From Chloroflexota bacterium (lineage in GTDB: Bacteria > Chloroflexota > Dehalococcoidia > Dehalococcoidales > RBG-16-60-22), in contig VGOH01000026.1 of NCBI GenBank assembly GCA_016875955.1, forward strand, positions 1 through 11,183: a stretch of DNA of 11,183 nucleotides, written 5' to 3'. Within the stretch, counting starts at the first letter, position 1; the number at the start of each line of letters is the position of its first letter. Positions 1 through 5,727 of this stretch are shown here, one piece after another. The position numbers were made by a program, and so were the translations under genes. The notes below the pieces were generated by a model. That model worked only from the letters and a program-made list of their open reading frames with translations. It was not told where the DNA came from and ran no database searches.

Positions 1-2
1 TG

Positions 3-446
3 GAGATTGGGGCTGAGAAGGTGGGCGGGCAAAGGCCGGCGTCTTTTGAGTTCCACCCGGTGGCGGGTCGCCGCTTCCTGAGCATTGAGGTCTCGCTGGC
101 GGCGGAGGACGCTGACCCCACCGCCACCGTGCTAAAAGCGATATCGGCACAGGCGAAAAAGCTCAAAGAGGCCATCGTGCGACTCAACATCACCCTGCCC
201 GCAGAGCTTGAGGGGCAGCTCCGCGACACTGACATCAGGGAAGCGCTGGAAGGGGCCCATTTTGCCACCGTAGCGCGGGAGACGGTACGTGAGGTCCGTC
301 TCCGCCTGGGCCAGTTCACCGCCGAGGAAATCACCCCCCTGGACGCTTTGCAAAAGTACCTGGAGACAAAAAAGACTCCCCCCGCCCGAGCCAGAGTTTT
401 AATGGAGTACGGGGAGAGGCTGATAAGGGGGGATACAGAAAATTAA
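3..446 (+). CDS. SbcD/Mre11-like DNA repair exonuclease, C-terminal fragment
   Basis: The reading frame is open to the left edge (first full codon at base 3), so only the last 147 residues are present and the start lies outside the window. A GTG at 21 is merely internal. The visible part lacks the metallophosphoesterase catalytic core. It matches the C-terminal capping region of SbcD/Mre11-type nucleases as I know it from Chloroflexota: a FHPVAGRRFLSIEV strand (residues 17-30 of the fragment), a stretch about one-third in that reads AIVRLNITLPAELEG, then a helical tail with LMEYGERLIR near the end. In that family the enzyme pairs with an SbcC/Rad50 ATPase to process DNA ends and hairpins in the cytoplasm. 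Family assignment is by recalled similarity of the tail only. A strong hairpin terminator starts at the base after the stop codon, so this is the last gene of its unit. Confidence 0.6.
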   Translation, partial: EIGAEKVGGQRPASFEFHPVAGRRFLSIEVSLAAEDADPTATVLKAISAQAKKLKEAIVRLNITLPAELEGQLRDTDIREALEGAHFATVARETVREVRLRLGQFTAEEITPLDALQKYLETKKTPPARARVLMEYGERLIRGDTEN

Positions 447-471
447 GAGGGGGCGAAAGCCCCCTCTTTTT
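447..471 (+). terminator. Rho-independent terminator, possibly bidirectional
   Basis: A perfect 8-bp stem, GAGGGGGC (447-454) with GCCCCCTC (459-466), closes a GAAA tetraloop of the stable GNRA class and is followed by TTTTT (467-471). The two A bases before the stem (445-446) could extend it by pairing with the T run. It begins directly after the stop of the SbcD-like gene. On the minus strand the same stem is followed by TTAATTTT, so it probably also ends the nitroreductase transcript, whose stop is at 480. Confidence 0.88.
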
Positions 472-479
472 ACTCTCCT

Positions 480-1145
480 CTACTCACACCACTTGGTGAA
501 TTCTGCCGGCTTCTGCTTCAGGCTGCGGTACTTGTTCAGTTTAGCTTCATTGTCCGGGTAGCCCAGCGAGATGCCGATGATTAATTTCTTGCTCTCCGCC
601 ACGCCCAGGAACTTCTTAATCTGCGGCGCGTAGTTGGTCAGCGAGGCCTGCAGCACGCTCTCCACGCCCTGAGAGTGCGCCGCCAGGATAAAATTCTGGG
701 CAAAAAGCCCCATGTCAAAAATCGACCACTCCTCCAGCGAGCCGTCCATGAAGAGAAAGACGACACAGGGCGCGCCGTAAAACTCAAAGTTCAGCAGGCG
801 CAGGTTCTCCCTCCCCGCCTCATCCCCCCTCTCAATGCCCAGCGTGGCCAGCCGGCGGGCGCCGTGCTCATGACCACGGGCATCATGGGCTGCCGGCCAG
901 CCCTTGGGCATGGGCAGGTCGGGACTGGTCGGTGCCTTGGCCTTCGCCAGCGCAAAGATAACCTTGCTCAGCTCGTCCTTCTTCTTGCCGCTGACGACCA
1001 CCACCTCCCAGGGCTGGGTGTTGGTGTAGGAGGGGGTATTCCTCACCGCCTCCAGAATCTGGTTCATCACGTTCCTGGGGATGGGCTTGGGCTTGAAACC
1101 ACGAGCACTATACCTTGTTTTAATACACTCTAAAGCTTCCATCAT
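480..1145 (-). CDS. Nitroreductase family protein (FMN-dependent)
   Basis: This is a 221-residue protein, the usual length for the nitroreductase fold. Such enzymes bind FMN as dimers and move electrons from NAD(P)H to nitro compounds, quinones or other acceptors; the substrate cannot be told here. The N-terminus carries the FMN-phosphate motif RYSARGF (R11, S13, R15), then SYTNTQPWEVVVV (39-51), a typical FMN-contact strand. Near the C-terminus GISLGYPD (191-198) is the characteristic glycine-rich turn, followed by a short tail. Three possible start codons lie in a row, TTG-ATG-ATG (1148, 1145, 1142). The AAGGAGG at 1151-1157 is only 2 nt from the TTG but 5 nt from the ATG at 1145 and 8 nt from the one at 1142, so 1145 is chosen. 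It lies 30 nt behind the DsrE gene and is almost certainly co-transcribed with it. Confidence 0.88.
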   Translation of the reverse strand: MMEALECIKTRYSARGFKPKPIPRNVMNQILEAVRNTPSYTNTQPWEVVVVSGKKKDELSKVIFALAKAKAPTSPDLPMPKGWPAAHDARGHEHGARRLATLGIERGDEAGRENLRLLNFEFYGAPCVVFLFMDGSLEEWSIFDMGLFAQNFILAAHSQGVESVLQASLTNYAPQIKKFLGVAESKKLIIGISLGYPDNEAKLNKYRSLKQKPAEFTKWCE

Positions 1146-1175
1146 CAATACCTCCTTAGATAATCTAAAATACCA

Positions 1176-1514
1176 TTAAAAGGTCAGCGATGCCCAGCCT
1201 TCTTTCAGAAGGTCTGAAATTATCGACCCCACATAGACAACTTTAATGCCGGCAGCTTCCAGCTTTTTCGTAATGCCCATGCGGTCGGCACACCATTTGC
1301 AGGCCAGAACCTCAACGCCCTGCGCCAGAATCTCCTTTATCCGGGCCTGCACCTCGGCATCATTGGCCGCCACTTTCTCTGAAGGGCCGAAGAAGATGAC
1401 CTTTACCTCTTCCATCCAGCCCTTTTTGGCGGCATTGAGCGGATAGACCAGCCCCACCTCAAGCGCCACCTCCCGGTCCGCACTGCTTACCACCACGAAG
1501 ACTTTGGACGCCAT
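1176..1514 (-). CDS. DsrE-family protein
   Basis: A 112-residue single-domain protein of the DsrE/DsrF-like sulfur-relay fold. It opens with a hydrophobic strand (KVFVVVSSADREVALEVG), has a central strand with VKVIFFGPSEKV (37-48), then CKWCADRMG (72-80) and a final strand KVVYVGSI (91-98). In DsrE and TusD proteins a conserved cysteine near this position carries persulfide. Here two cysteines form CxxC (C72, C75), which could act as a persulfide or thiol-disulfide pair; that is inference. No signal peptide is seen, so it should be cytoplasmic. The start is well supported by AAAGGAGG (1521-1528), 6 nt upstream. It is the first gene of a two-gene unit with the nitroreductase and is divergent from rubrerythrin, suggesting a role in redox or sulfur homeostasis rather than dissimilatory sulfite reduction. 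Confidence 0.82.
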   Translation of the reverse strand: MASKVFVVVSSADREVALEVGLVYPLNAAKKGWMEEVKVIFFGPSEKVAANDAEVQARIKEILAQGVEVLACKWCADRMGITKKLEAAGIKVVYVGSIISDLLKEGWASLTF

Positions 1515-1558
1515 AACTCGCCTCCTTTCTCAACCGGAATGAAACCGCATTAAAGGAC

Positions 1559-1588
1559 ACTTTACCCAAGCAGCTTGACCTTTGTCAA
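1559..1588 (-). promoter_or_regulatory. Predicted promoter of the dsrE-nitroreductase unit
   Basis: Read on the minus strand, a consensus TTGACA (1588-1583) is followed after 18 nt by TAAAGT (1564-1559). The -35 is perfect, while the -10 is mediocre. Its -35 overlaps that of the rubrerythrin promoter on the opposite strand, so the two promoters may compete for polymerase. Confidence 0.45.
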
Positions 1589-1589
1589 G
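1574..1589. promoter_or_regulatory. FNR/CRP-type dyad between divergent redox genes
   Basis: A perfect inverted repeat, CTTGAC-CTTT-GTCAAG, contains TTGAC-N4-GTCAA. That is the same half-site length and spacing as the FNR box (TTGAT-N4-ATCAA). It lies between the divergent DsrE and rubrerythrin genes and overlaps the predicted -35 boxes of both. The spacing match is seen directly; binding by a CRP/FNR-family regulator is inferred. Confidence 0.5.
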
Positions 1590-1609
1590 ATTGCATAAAA
1601 TGATATAAT
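1582..1609 (+). promoter_or_regulatory. Predicted rubrerythrin promoter
   Basis: TTGTCA (1582-1587), a 16-nt spacer and a perfect TATAAT (1604-1609). The -10 is preceded by TGA at 1601-1603, giving an extended -10 element. Transcription should begin near 1616, leaving a leader of about 40 nt before the ATG at 1656. The -35 box lies in the right half of the dyad. Confidence 0.65.
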
Positions 1610-1655
1610 TTTATTGAATAAGCTAAAAAATGTGACGAGGAGGCAGTTAAGTAAG

Positions 1656-2159
1656 ATGGGTAATACTCAGGAAAATCTGCAGGCGGCTTTTGCCGGTGAG
1701 AGCCAGGCCAACCGACGTTATTTATTCTTTGCGGAGAAGGCAGAGAAAGACGGCCAACCACAGGTCGCCCGATTGTTCCGGGCCGTTGCCGAAGCCGAGA
1801 CGGTGCACGCCCGCAATCACCTCAACACCCTGGGCGACATTAAGTCCACCAAGGAAAACCTGCAAGCGGCAATCGGTGGCGAGCACTACGAGTTCACCAA
1901 GATGTACCCGGAGTTCATCGAGCGGGCAAAATCGGAGGGCGCGAAGAAGGCAGAAGTGACCTTTGACTTCGCCAACAAGGTGGAGAAAATACACCATGCC
2001 CTGTACGAAAAGGCATTGAAGGCGGTGGCAGGTGGCCAGAAACTGGAGGGCAAGTCATTTTTCGTCTGCCAGGTCTGCGGCTACACCGTTGAAGGCACCG
2101 CTCCGGAAAAGTGCCCGATATGCGGGGCACCAAAGAGCCGGTTCAAACAGGTAGACTGA
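1656..2159 (+). CDS. rbr: Rubrerythrin
   Basis: A 167-residue protein with a ferritin-like diiron domain followed by a C-terminal rubredoxin domain, the layout of peroxide-reducing rubrerythrins found mainly in anaerobes. Likely iron ligands are E14 (AGES), E48 and H51 (ETVH), E76 and E79 (GEHYEF), and E110 and H113 (EKIH). The rubredoxin Fe(Cys)4 site is C138, C141, C153 and C156 (CQVCGY and CPICGA). It reduces hydrogen peroxide to water using electrons passed through the rubredoxin domain, in the cytoplasm. The frame stays open upstream to a TTG at 1614, but that codon lies at the predicted transcription start. The ATG at 1656 has GAGGAGG (1637-1643) 12 nt upstream, and the encoded GNTQENLQAAFAGE matches the usual N-terminus, so it is the chosen start. 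Both the divergent redox genes and the promoter dyad fit a stress-response role. Confidence 0.95.
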   Translation: MGNTQENLQAAFAGESQANRRYLFFAEKAEKDGQPQVARLFRAVAEAETVHARNHLNTLGDIKSTKENLQAAIGGEHYEFTKMYPEFIERAKSEGAKKAEVTFDFANKVEKIHHALYEKALKAVAGGQKLEGKSFFVCQVCGYTVEGTAPEKCPICGAPKSRFKQVD

Positions 2160-2191
2160 ACATTTTAAACCTTTAAAATAATAAATAAAAA

Positions 2192-2217
2192 GAGGGGAGG
2201 ACAAAATCCCTCCCCTC
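2192..2217 (-). terminator. Terminator of the DUF4870-like gene
   Basis: A perfect 9-bp stem, GAGGGGAGG (2192-2200) with CCTCCCCTC (2209-2217), encloses an 8-nt loop. On the minus strand it is followed by TTTTTATTTATT (2191-2180), a good U-tract 25 nt past the stop of the membrane-protein gene. On the plus strand only GCTATTTG follows, so termination of the rubrerythrin transcript here would be weaker. Confidence 0.75.
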
Positions 2218-2242
2218 GCTATTTGCCCTACCAGCATTGGGC

Positions 2243-2581
2243 TTAATCGCCCTTTTTCTGCACCCACTTCTCGGCGAGGTCGCCCGCCCAGAGCACCTTG
2301 GGCTGCTTTCCCTGATAGGCCCGTATCATGAGGAATATCCACAGGACAAGCCCAATCAGCCAGATAATGATTGCAATCACCGTGCCGATAACGGGTATCC
2401 AGCCGAGAACGATGGCCACCACCGTAATGGTGCCAAAAATATAAATCGACTGCATGGCGTGGTAGCGCACGAACTTGCTTTCCTGCTCAAGCAGGACAAA
2501 GACCAGCCCGCTTATCCAGCCCAGCACATAGCACAGTAATCCAGCGACATTTGCTTCCAGACCGGTAGACGATTTTTCCAT
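2243..2581 (-). CDS. DUF4870-like small integral membrane protein
   Basis: A 112-residue protein with three likely membrane segments (about residues 11-31, 45-60 and 62-87) and a short charged C-terminal tail ending KKGD. The loop between segments 1 and 2 reads EQESKFVRYHAMQSIYIF (32-49). The FVRYHAMQS core is the signature of the DUF4870/Tic20-like small membrane proteins. Their molecular function is not established, so none is assigned. The start ATG is preceded by AGGGGGG with a 6-nt spacer. It stands alone on the minus strand between its own promoter and terminator, with no operon partner. Confidence 0.8.
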   Translation of the reverse strand: MEKSSTGLEANVAGLLCYVLGWISGLVFVLLEQESKFVRYHAMQSIYIFGTITVVAIVLGWIPVIGTVIAIIIWLIGLVLWIFLMIRAYQGKQPKVLWAGDLAEKWVQKKGD

Positions 2582-2615
2582 GGACTTCCCCCCTGCAAGG
2601 TTATTTGTGCTTAAG

Positions 2616-2642
2616 CGTATACCAAGATAGCCGTGATGTCAA
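2616..2642 (-). promoter_or_regulatory. Predicted promoter of the DUF4870-like gene
   Basis: On the minus strand a perfect TTGACA (2642-2637) is followed after 15 nt by TATACG (2621-2616), preceded by TGG as an extended -10. TACGCT (2619-2614) at 17-nt spacing is the alternative -10. The position fits the start at 2581. Confidence 0.5.
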
Positions 2643-2665
2643 TAGGCAGAGTTCGCCGGTGCGAC

Positions 2666-2694
2666 TTATTTTCCAGAGTTATATATGGTATGAT
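2666..2694 (+). promoter_or_regulatory. Predicted promoter of the medium-chain dehydrogenase
   Basis: A weak -35, TTATTT (2666-2671), is followed after 17 nt by TATGAT (2689-2694), which is preceded by TGG (extended -10). The 12-mer ATATGGTATGAT at 2683-2694 is nearly identical to the one upstream of the zinc-ribbon/OB-fold gene. Confidence 0.45.
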
Positions 2695-2750
2695 ATCTTT
2701 TCAGAATCGGCTAGAGCACCAGCTCATTATTTAAAGGGAGGTATCAGGCA

Positions 2751-3875
2751 ATGGCCAAATGTCAAGCTTGGGTTTTAACTGCGCCGGGGAAGATGAGCCT
2801 GGAGGATTTCAAGATACCCGAACTGGCGGAAGATACCGCGTTGCTCAAAGTTGAAGCCACCGGTATCTGCGGCACCGATAAACATGTTTATATCGGGCAT
2901 TCCCCCACCTCGCCATTCCCCTTCATCGCGGGACACGAAATCGTCGGCACCATTGAGAAACTGGGCCGCAAGGCCAATGAGAGCATGACCATATTTAACG
3001 GGCCTTTAAAAACCGGAGACAGGGTGGCATTAGCGCCGGGCGGCAAGGTGTGCGGCCGTTGCTATTATTGCCTGAATATGCCGCAGCGCCCCCCATTTTG
3101 CCTCAACAGAAATATAGTCTACGGATTTACCTCTACCACCAGGGAGCCGGGGTTGTGGGGAGGCTATGCCGAATATATTTATGTCCTTCCCGGTTCCAAT
3201 ATATTCAAAGTGCCGGCAGGCATGTCCCTGGAGCGGGCCATACTGACGGAACCGCTCAGCACGGCAATCAGGGCCGTGGAACGCGCTTACAGCCCGGGAG
3301 AGCCATTCATGGGCCACGGCTATGGCGTCGGTCGCAGCGCCATGGTGCTGGGTGCTGGCCCAATCGGCCTGATGGTAGTGGCCGCCCTGCGTTACAGTGG
3401 GGCTGGTCTGATTATCGCGCAGGACCTGTTTGCAGAAAAGTTGAATATGGCCAAAATGCTCGGCGCCGACATGCTCATTGATGGCCGGTCGCCCATGGAA
3501 GAGCGCCTGAAGAAGGTGAGAGAAGTTACCAGCGGGGTTGGCCCTGACGTTATCATTGAGGCCGCCGGCGCCCCCCGCGCGTTTACCGAGGCGCTTGATT
3601 TTGTCCGCCGTGGGGGCAAACTCATTGAGGTGGGCAACTTCACCAACAACGGACCTACAGATATAATACCGTTCTATATCTGCAATAAGGACCTGGATAT
3701 TCACGGGTCCTGGGGGTATCCGGCATTGGTATTCAAAGACGCCCTTTCCATGCTGGAGAGAACCGCCCTGCCGGTGGAGAAAGTGGTGACGCATACCTTC
3801 CCCCTGAAAGAGCTTCCCAAAGCCTTTGAGGTCGTGGGCACCAGAGATGCGGGCAAAGTGGTCGTCGCTCTGTGA
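2751..3875 (+). CDS. Zinc-dependent medium-chain alcohol dehydrogenase family protein
   Basis: A 374-residue member of the medium-chain dehydrogenase superfamily, in the broad sorbitol/threonine/butanediol dehydrogenase group. The N-terminal GroES-like domain holds the catalytic zinc residues C40 (GICGTDKH), H62 and E63 (AGHEIVG), and probably E167 (TEPLS). A structural zinc site is formed by C101, C104, C107 and C117. The Rossmann domain has GAGPIG (201-206), and an aspartate after the second strand (D225 in IIAQDLF) favours NAD(H) over NADP(H). It should oxidise a secondary alcohol or polyol, or reduce the ketone, in the cytoplasm; the substrate cannot be read from the sequence. AAAGGGAGG (2733-2741) sits 9 nt before the ATG. 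Oddities are a segment near residues 74-88 that I cannot align from memory and a 9-residue gap before the fourth structural cysteine, where 7 is usual. It appears to be a single-gene unit. Confidence 0.87.
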   Translation: MAKCQAWVLTAPGKMSLEDFKIPELAEDTALLKVEATGICGTDKHVYIGHSPTSPFPFIAGHEIVGTIEKLGRKANESMTIFNGPLKTGDRVALAPGGKVCGRCYYCLNMPQRPPFCLNRNIVYGFTSTTREPGLWGGYAEYIYVLPGSNIFKVPAGMSLERAILTEPLSTAIRAVERAYSPGEPFMGHGYGVGRSAMVLGAGPIGLMVVAALRYSGAGLIIAQDLFAEKLNMAKMLGADMLIDGRSPMEERLKKVREVTSGVGPDVIIEAAGAPRAFTEALDFVRRGGKLIEVGNFTNNGPTDIIPFYICNKDLDIHGSWGYPALVFKDALSMLERTALPVEKVVTHTFPLKELPKAFEVVGTRDAGKVVVAL

Positions 3876-3956
3876 ACGCTGTTCCAAAAATATTACAGAT
3901 TGACAAGGCAGGGCCAGCCAGAAGCTGTTTGCCAAAAGTCTGTGCTGGAACCTTGG

Positions 3957-3984
3957 TTTACATTGATTTACAATATGGTATAAT
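3957..3984 (+). promoter_or_regulatory. Predicted promoter of the zinc-ribbon/OB-fold gene
   Basis: TTTACA (3957-3962), a 16-nt spacer and a perfect TATAAT (3979-3984), with TGG immediately upstream as an extended -10. Transcription should start near 3991, about 14 nt before the ATG at 4005. This argues against the in-frame GTG at 3987 being the start. Confidence 0.6.
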
Positions 3985-4004
3985 CTGTGAAAAAGAGGCC
4001 CTGT

Positions 4005-4850
4005 ATGCCAAAATGCCCTAATTGCGGTCGGGATACATATAGAACCGAAGACTGGGCATGCCAGTGGTGCGGTCATCCGCTTCTCTACGGCGCCTTCAAG
4101 AGAGTACCCAAGACATTCCGGCAGATACAGGAGGAAAGAGGCTATAGTCCAGAGCCAGACCTGGAAGACGAGCCGGAACTGGTACAGGTTGCTAAAGCTA
4201 AACCAGCAGCAACGCCCCCGCCCCCTTCAGTAACGCCCCCGCAAATGCCCGAACCAGAACCCGAGCCAGAAATAGAGCCGGAGATACCATCCCCGCCGGA
4301 GCCGGTAGCTGAAGTTGCCACCGAGGCAGAGGTCAAGGGCGAGGCCATAACGTCTGAACCGGAAGCCGAGGCAGCTGTCAAAAGCGAACCGGCAGCGCCC
4401 GCGGAACCGGTGCAGGTCAAAGAAGAAGCTACAACAATGGAAACAAAAGAAGCGAGGCCAGCTGAGCCTCAGGTAGCAACGGCGCCAGCACCAGTGGCTG
4501 TTCCCTCCCTGGAGCCCAAGGCGACTACCGGTGTGGTTACTGCCACCGTTGAGGAACTGAACGCCGCCTTCAATTCAGATAAAGCTGGCGCGAATGCCAA
4601 ATTACTGGACAAAACACTCAAGGTGGCCGGAACCGTTGATAAGGTATTTGTCAGAGATAATCTTGATATCTTCTATATCATTCTGGCCGGGGCGGGGAGG
4701 CCGTCAACCAAGCAGGTACGCTGTACCTTCAACCGCGAGCACGGTGCCCACTTATCGCGCCTGACCGAAGGGCAAAAAGCCACGGTGCAGGGCATATACG
4801 CCGGCTATGAAAGGAACATCATTCTGAAAGATTGCAGCCTGGTGCCATAA
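4005..4850 (+). CDS. Zinc-ribbon, acidic linker and OB-fold (tRNA_anti-like) protein
   Basis: A 281-residue, three-part protein. Residues 1-30 form a zinc ribbon with C4, C7, C19 and C22 (CPNC and CQWC). Residues 50 to about 172 are a low-complexity linker rich in Pro, Glu, Ala and Val, likely disordered and strongly acidic. Residues 178-281 resemble the tRNA_anti-like OB-fold family (PF12869, from memory): KLLDKTLKVAGTVDKV (200-215), QVRCTFN (237-243), GQKATVQGIYAGY (256-268) and the closing ILKDCSLVP. OB-folds bind nucleic acid, oligosaccharide or protein, and no ligand can be assigned. No signal peptide or membrane span is visible, so it should be cytoplasmic. AGAGG (3994-3998) with a 6-nt spacer supports the ATG at 4005. 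A 26-residue membrane ORF follows 46 nt downstream and may be co-expressed. Confidence 0.72.
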   Translation: MPKCPNCGRDTYRTEDWACQWCGHPLLYGAFKRVPKTFRQIQEERGYSPEPDLEDEPELVQVAKAKPAATPPPPSVTPPQMPEPEPEPEIEPEIPSPPEPVAEVATEAEVKGEAITSEPEAEAAVKSEPAAPAEPVQVKEEATTMETKEARPAEPQVATAPAPVAVPSLEPKATTGVVTATVEELNAAFNSDKAGANAKLLDKTLKVAGTVDKVFVRDNLDIFYIILAGAGRPSTKQVRCTFNREHGAHLSRLTEGQKATVQGIYAGYERNIILKDCSLVP

Positions 4851-4896
4851 TGCATTCAGGCTCTTAAATTACGAGCCAAAAGGAGGGGAACGATTA

Positions 4897-4977
4897 ATGT
4901 CAATGCTAACTTGGGTTGGAATTATCGTCGTTGTTATTTTAATCATCCTGTTCTTCGTGGTAAGGGGCAGGCGCTAG
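4897..4977 (+). CDS. 26-residue single-span membrane microprotein
   Basis: A short ORF encoding 26 residues: a short N-terminus (MSMLTW), a hydrophobic core of about 16 residues (VGIIVVVILIILFFVV) and a basic end, RGRR. This is the pattern of a one-pass inner-membrane peptide with its C-terminus in the cytoplasm under the positive-inside rule. Translation is supported by AGGAGGGG (4881-4888) placed 8 nt before the ATG, one of the best ribosome binding sites in the window. No homologue is recognised and no function is assigned. It lies 46 nt after the zinc-ribbon/OB-fold gene. The gap between them contains a small GGCTC/GAGCC hairpin (4859-4863 with 4873-4877) but no T run, so co-transcription is plausible. 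Confidence 0.6.
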   Translation: MSMLTWVGIIVVVILIILFFVVRGRR

Positions 4978-5153
4978 AGCCGGCATGGCCCGCGTCCCGG
5001 CCCAATAACCTGTTATTGACGGCTACAGGCCCTCCGGTAATAAAGGCTTGATATTGGGAATAGCTGCGTCAGCATTAACTGACTGACGTTTAAATTTAAG
5101 ACCGAATTATGCCAAATGGCGAAGATGAGCCTGACTTACCTGTAGATTCGCGG
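4978..5153 (+). other. Intergenic region between the microprotein and hpt
   Basis: No supported gene is seen. A candidate promoter, TTGACG (5016-5021) with a 16-nt spacer and TAATAA (5038-5043), could give a second, longer hpt transcript. GTCAG-CATTAA-CTGAC (5068-5083) is a perfect small inverted repeat followed by an AT-rich stretch. It could be a weak terminator or an operator. A 42-codon frame starting at 5109 has no ribosome binding site and was not accepted. Confidence 0.4.
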
Positions 5154-5182
5154 TGGACAGGCCAAGAGGTTAGGTCTATAAT
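5154..5182 (+). promoter_or_regulatory. Predicted hpt promoter giving a near-leaderless transcript
   Basis: TGGACA (5154-5159), a 17-nt spacer and a perfect TATAAT (5177-5182). The expected transcription start near 5189 is only about 5 nt before the hpt ATG at 5194. This is the best-spaced promoter upstream of the salvage operon. Confidence 0.6.
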
Positions 5183-5193
5183 CTCAACTAGAT

Positions 5194-5727
5194 ATGAGTT
5201 CCAAAGTAGAGCGCCATGTCCTCTTCAACCGACATGAAATTGAAGCTGCTGTCAGGCGCCTCGCTGCCGAAATCACTGAAGATTTCCGCCATAAAAATCC
5301 CCTCCTGCTGGGCGTTCTCAGAGGTTCCTTTGTCTTCTTAGCTGACCTTATCCGCCTTCTTGATTTCCCACTTGAGGTGGACTTCATCGGACTGTCAAGC
5401 TATGGCAGCGGCACGCAGACCTCAGGCAAAATCAAGGTGACAAAGAAGCTGGAGACGCCGGTACCGGGCAGGCATGTGCTGATTGTGGAAGACATCGTGG
5501 ATACCGGCCTCACCACCGCTTTCCTCCAGAAATACCTTATAAGGCGCAAGCCAGCTTCGGTGAAGCTCTGCGCTCTGGCCGACAAGCCTTCACGCCGCCA
5601 GGTCCCCGTGAACATTGACTACCTGGGTTTTACCGTGCCCGACAGATTCCTCATCGGTTACGGGCTGGACGCGAATCAGAAATTCCGCAACCTGCCTGAT
5701 ATCTGCTCCCTGGAGGCGGAAGAGTAA
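5194..5727 (+). CDS. hpt: Hypoxanthine (guanine) phosphoribosyltransferase
   Basis: This 177-residue enzyme is full length for bacterial Hpt. It joins hypoxanthine, and often guanine, to PRPP to make IMP or GMP in the cytoplasm. The pyrophosphate loop LRGS is at residues 42-45. The flexible catalytic loop LSSYGSGTQTSGKIKV (67-82) is typical. The PRPP-binding motif VEDIVDTGLT spans 98-107, with E99, D100 and the catalytic D103. K131 (ADKPSRR) is the expected purine-contacting lysine, and PDRFLIGYGLDANQKFRNLPDI (149-170) is the usual C-terminal signature. No Shine-Dalgarno sequence precedes the ATG; the bases just upstream read TCAACTAGAT, and no other in-frame start exists before the preceding stop. 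A promoter placed immediately upstream suggests leaderless translation. The stop codon overlaps the adenine deaminase start (TAATG), so the two genes are translationally coupled and consecutive in one pathway. Confidence 0.95.
   Translation: MSSKVERHVLFNRHEIEAAVRRLAAEITEDFRHKNPLLLGVLRGSFVFLADLIRLLDFPLEVDFIGLSSYGSGTQTSGKIKVTKKLETPVPGRHVLIVEDIVDTGLTTAFLQKYLIRRKPASVKLCALADKPSRRQVPVNIDYLGFTVPDRFLIGYGLDANQKFRNLPDICSLEAEE

Noticed and set aside
675..1133. A 152-codon open frame on the plus strand opposite the nitroreductase
   Set aside because: It has no recognisable motif, and the opposite strand encodes a full-length nitroreductase with a good ribosome binding site.
1614..1655. A 14-residue N-terminal extension of rubrerythrin from a TTG
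   Set aside because: The TTG lies at the predicted transcription start, just after the TATAAT. The ATG at 1656 has the ribosome binding site and matches the family N-terminus.
3876..3956. A possible terminator after the medium-chain dehydrogenase (GTTCCA at 3881 with TGGAAC at 3946)
   Set aside because: The arms are only 6 bp, separated by about 60 nt and not followed by a T run.
3030..4076. A 348-codon open frame on the minus strand opposite the medium-chain dehydrogenase
   Set aside because: It overlaps a gene with all catalytic and cofactor motifs and crosses the next promoter and start. Its composition (His, Gln and Arg rich) looks non-coding.
4142..4420. A Gly/Ser-rich 92-codon frame on the minus strand
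   Set aside because: It is the reverse complement of the Pro/Glu/Ala linker of the zinc-ribbon/OB-fold gene, so its low complexity is a mirror artefact.
5109..5237. A 42-codon frame (MPNGEDEPDLPVDSR...) before and across the hpt start
   Set aside because: There is no ribosome binding site, it contains the predicted hpt promoter, and it overlaps hpt out of frame. The composition is plausible but not enough to call a gene.
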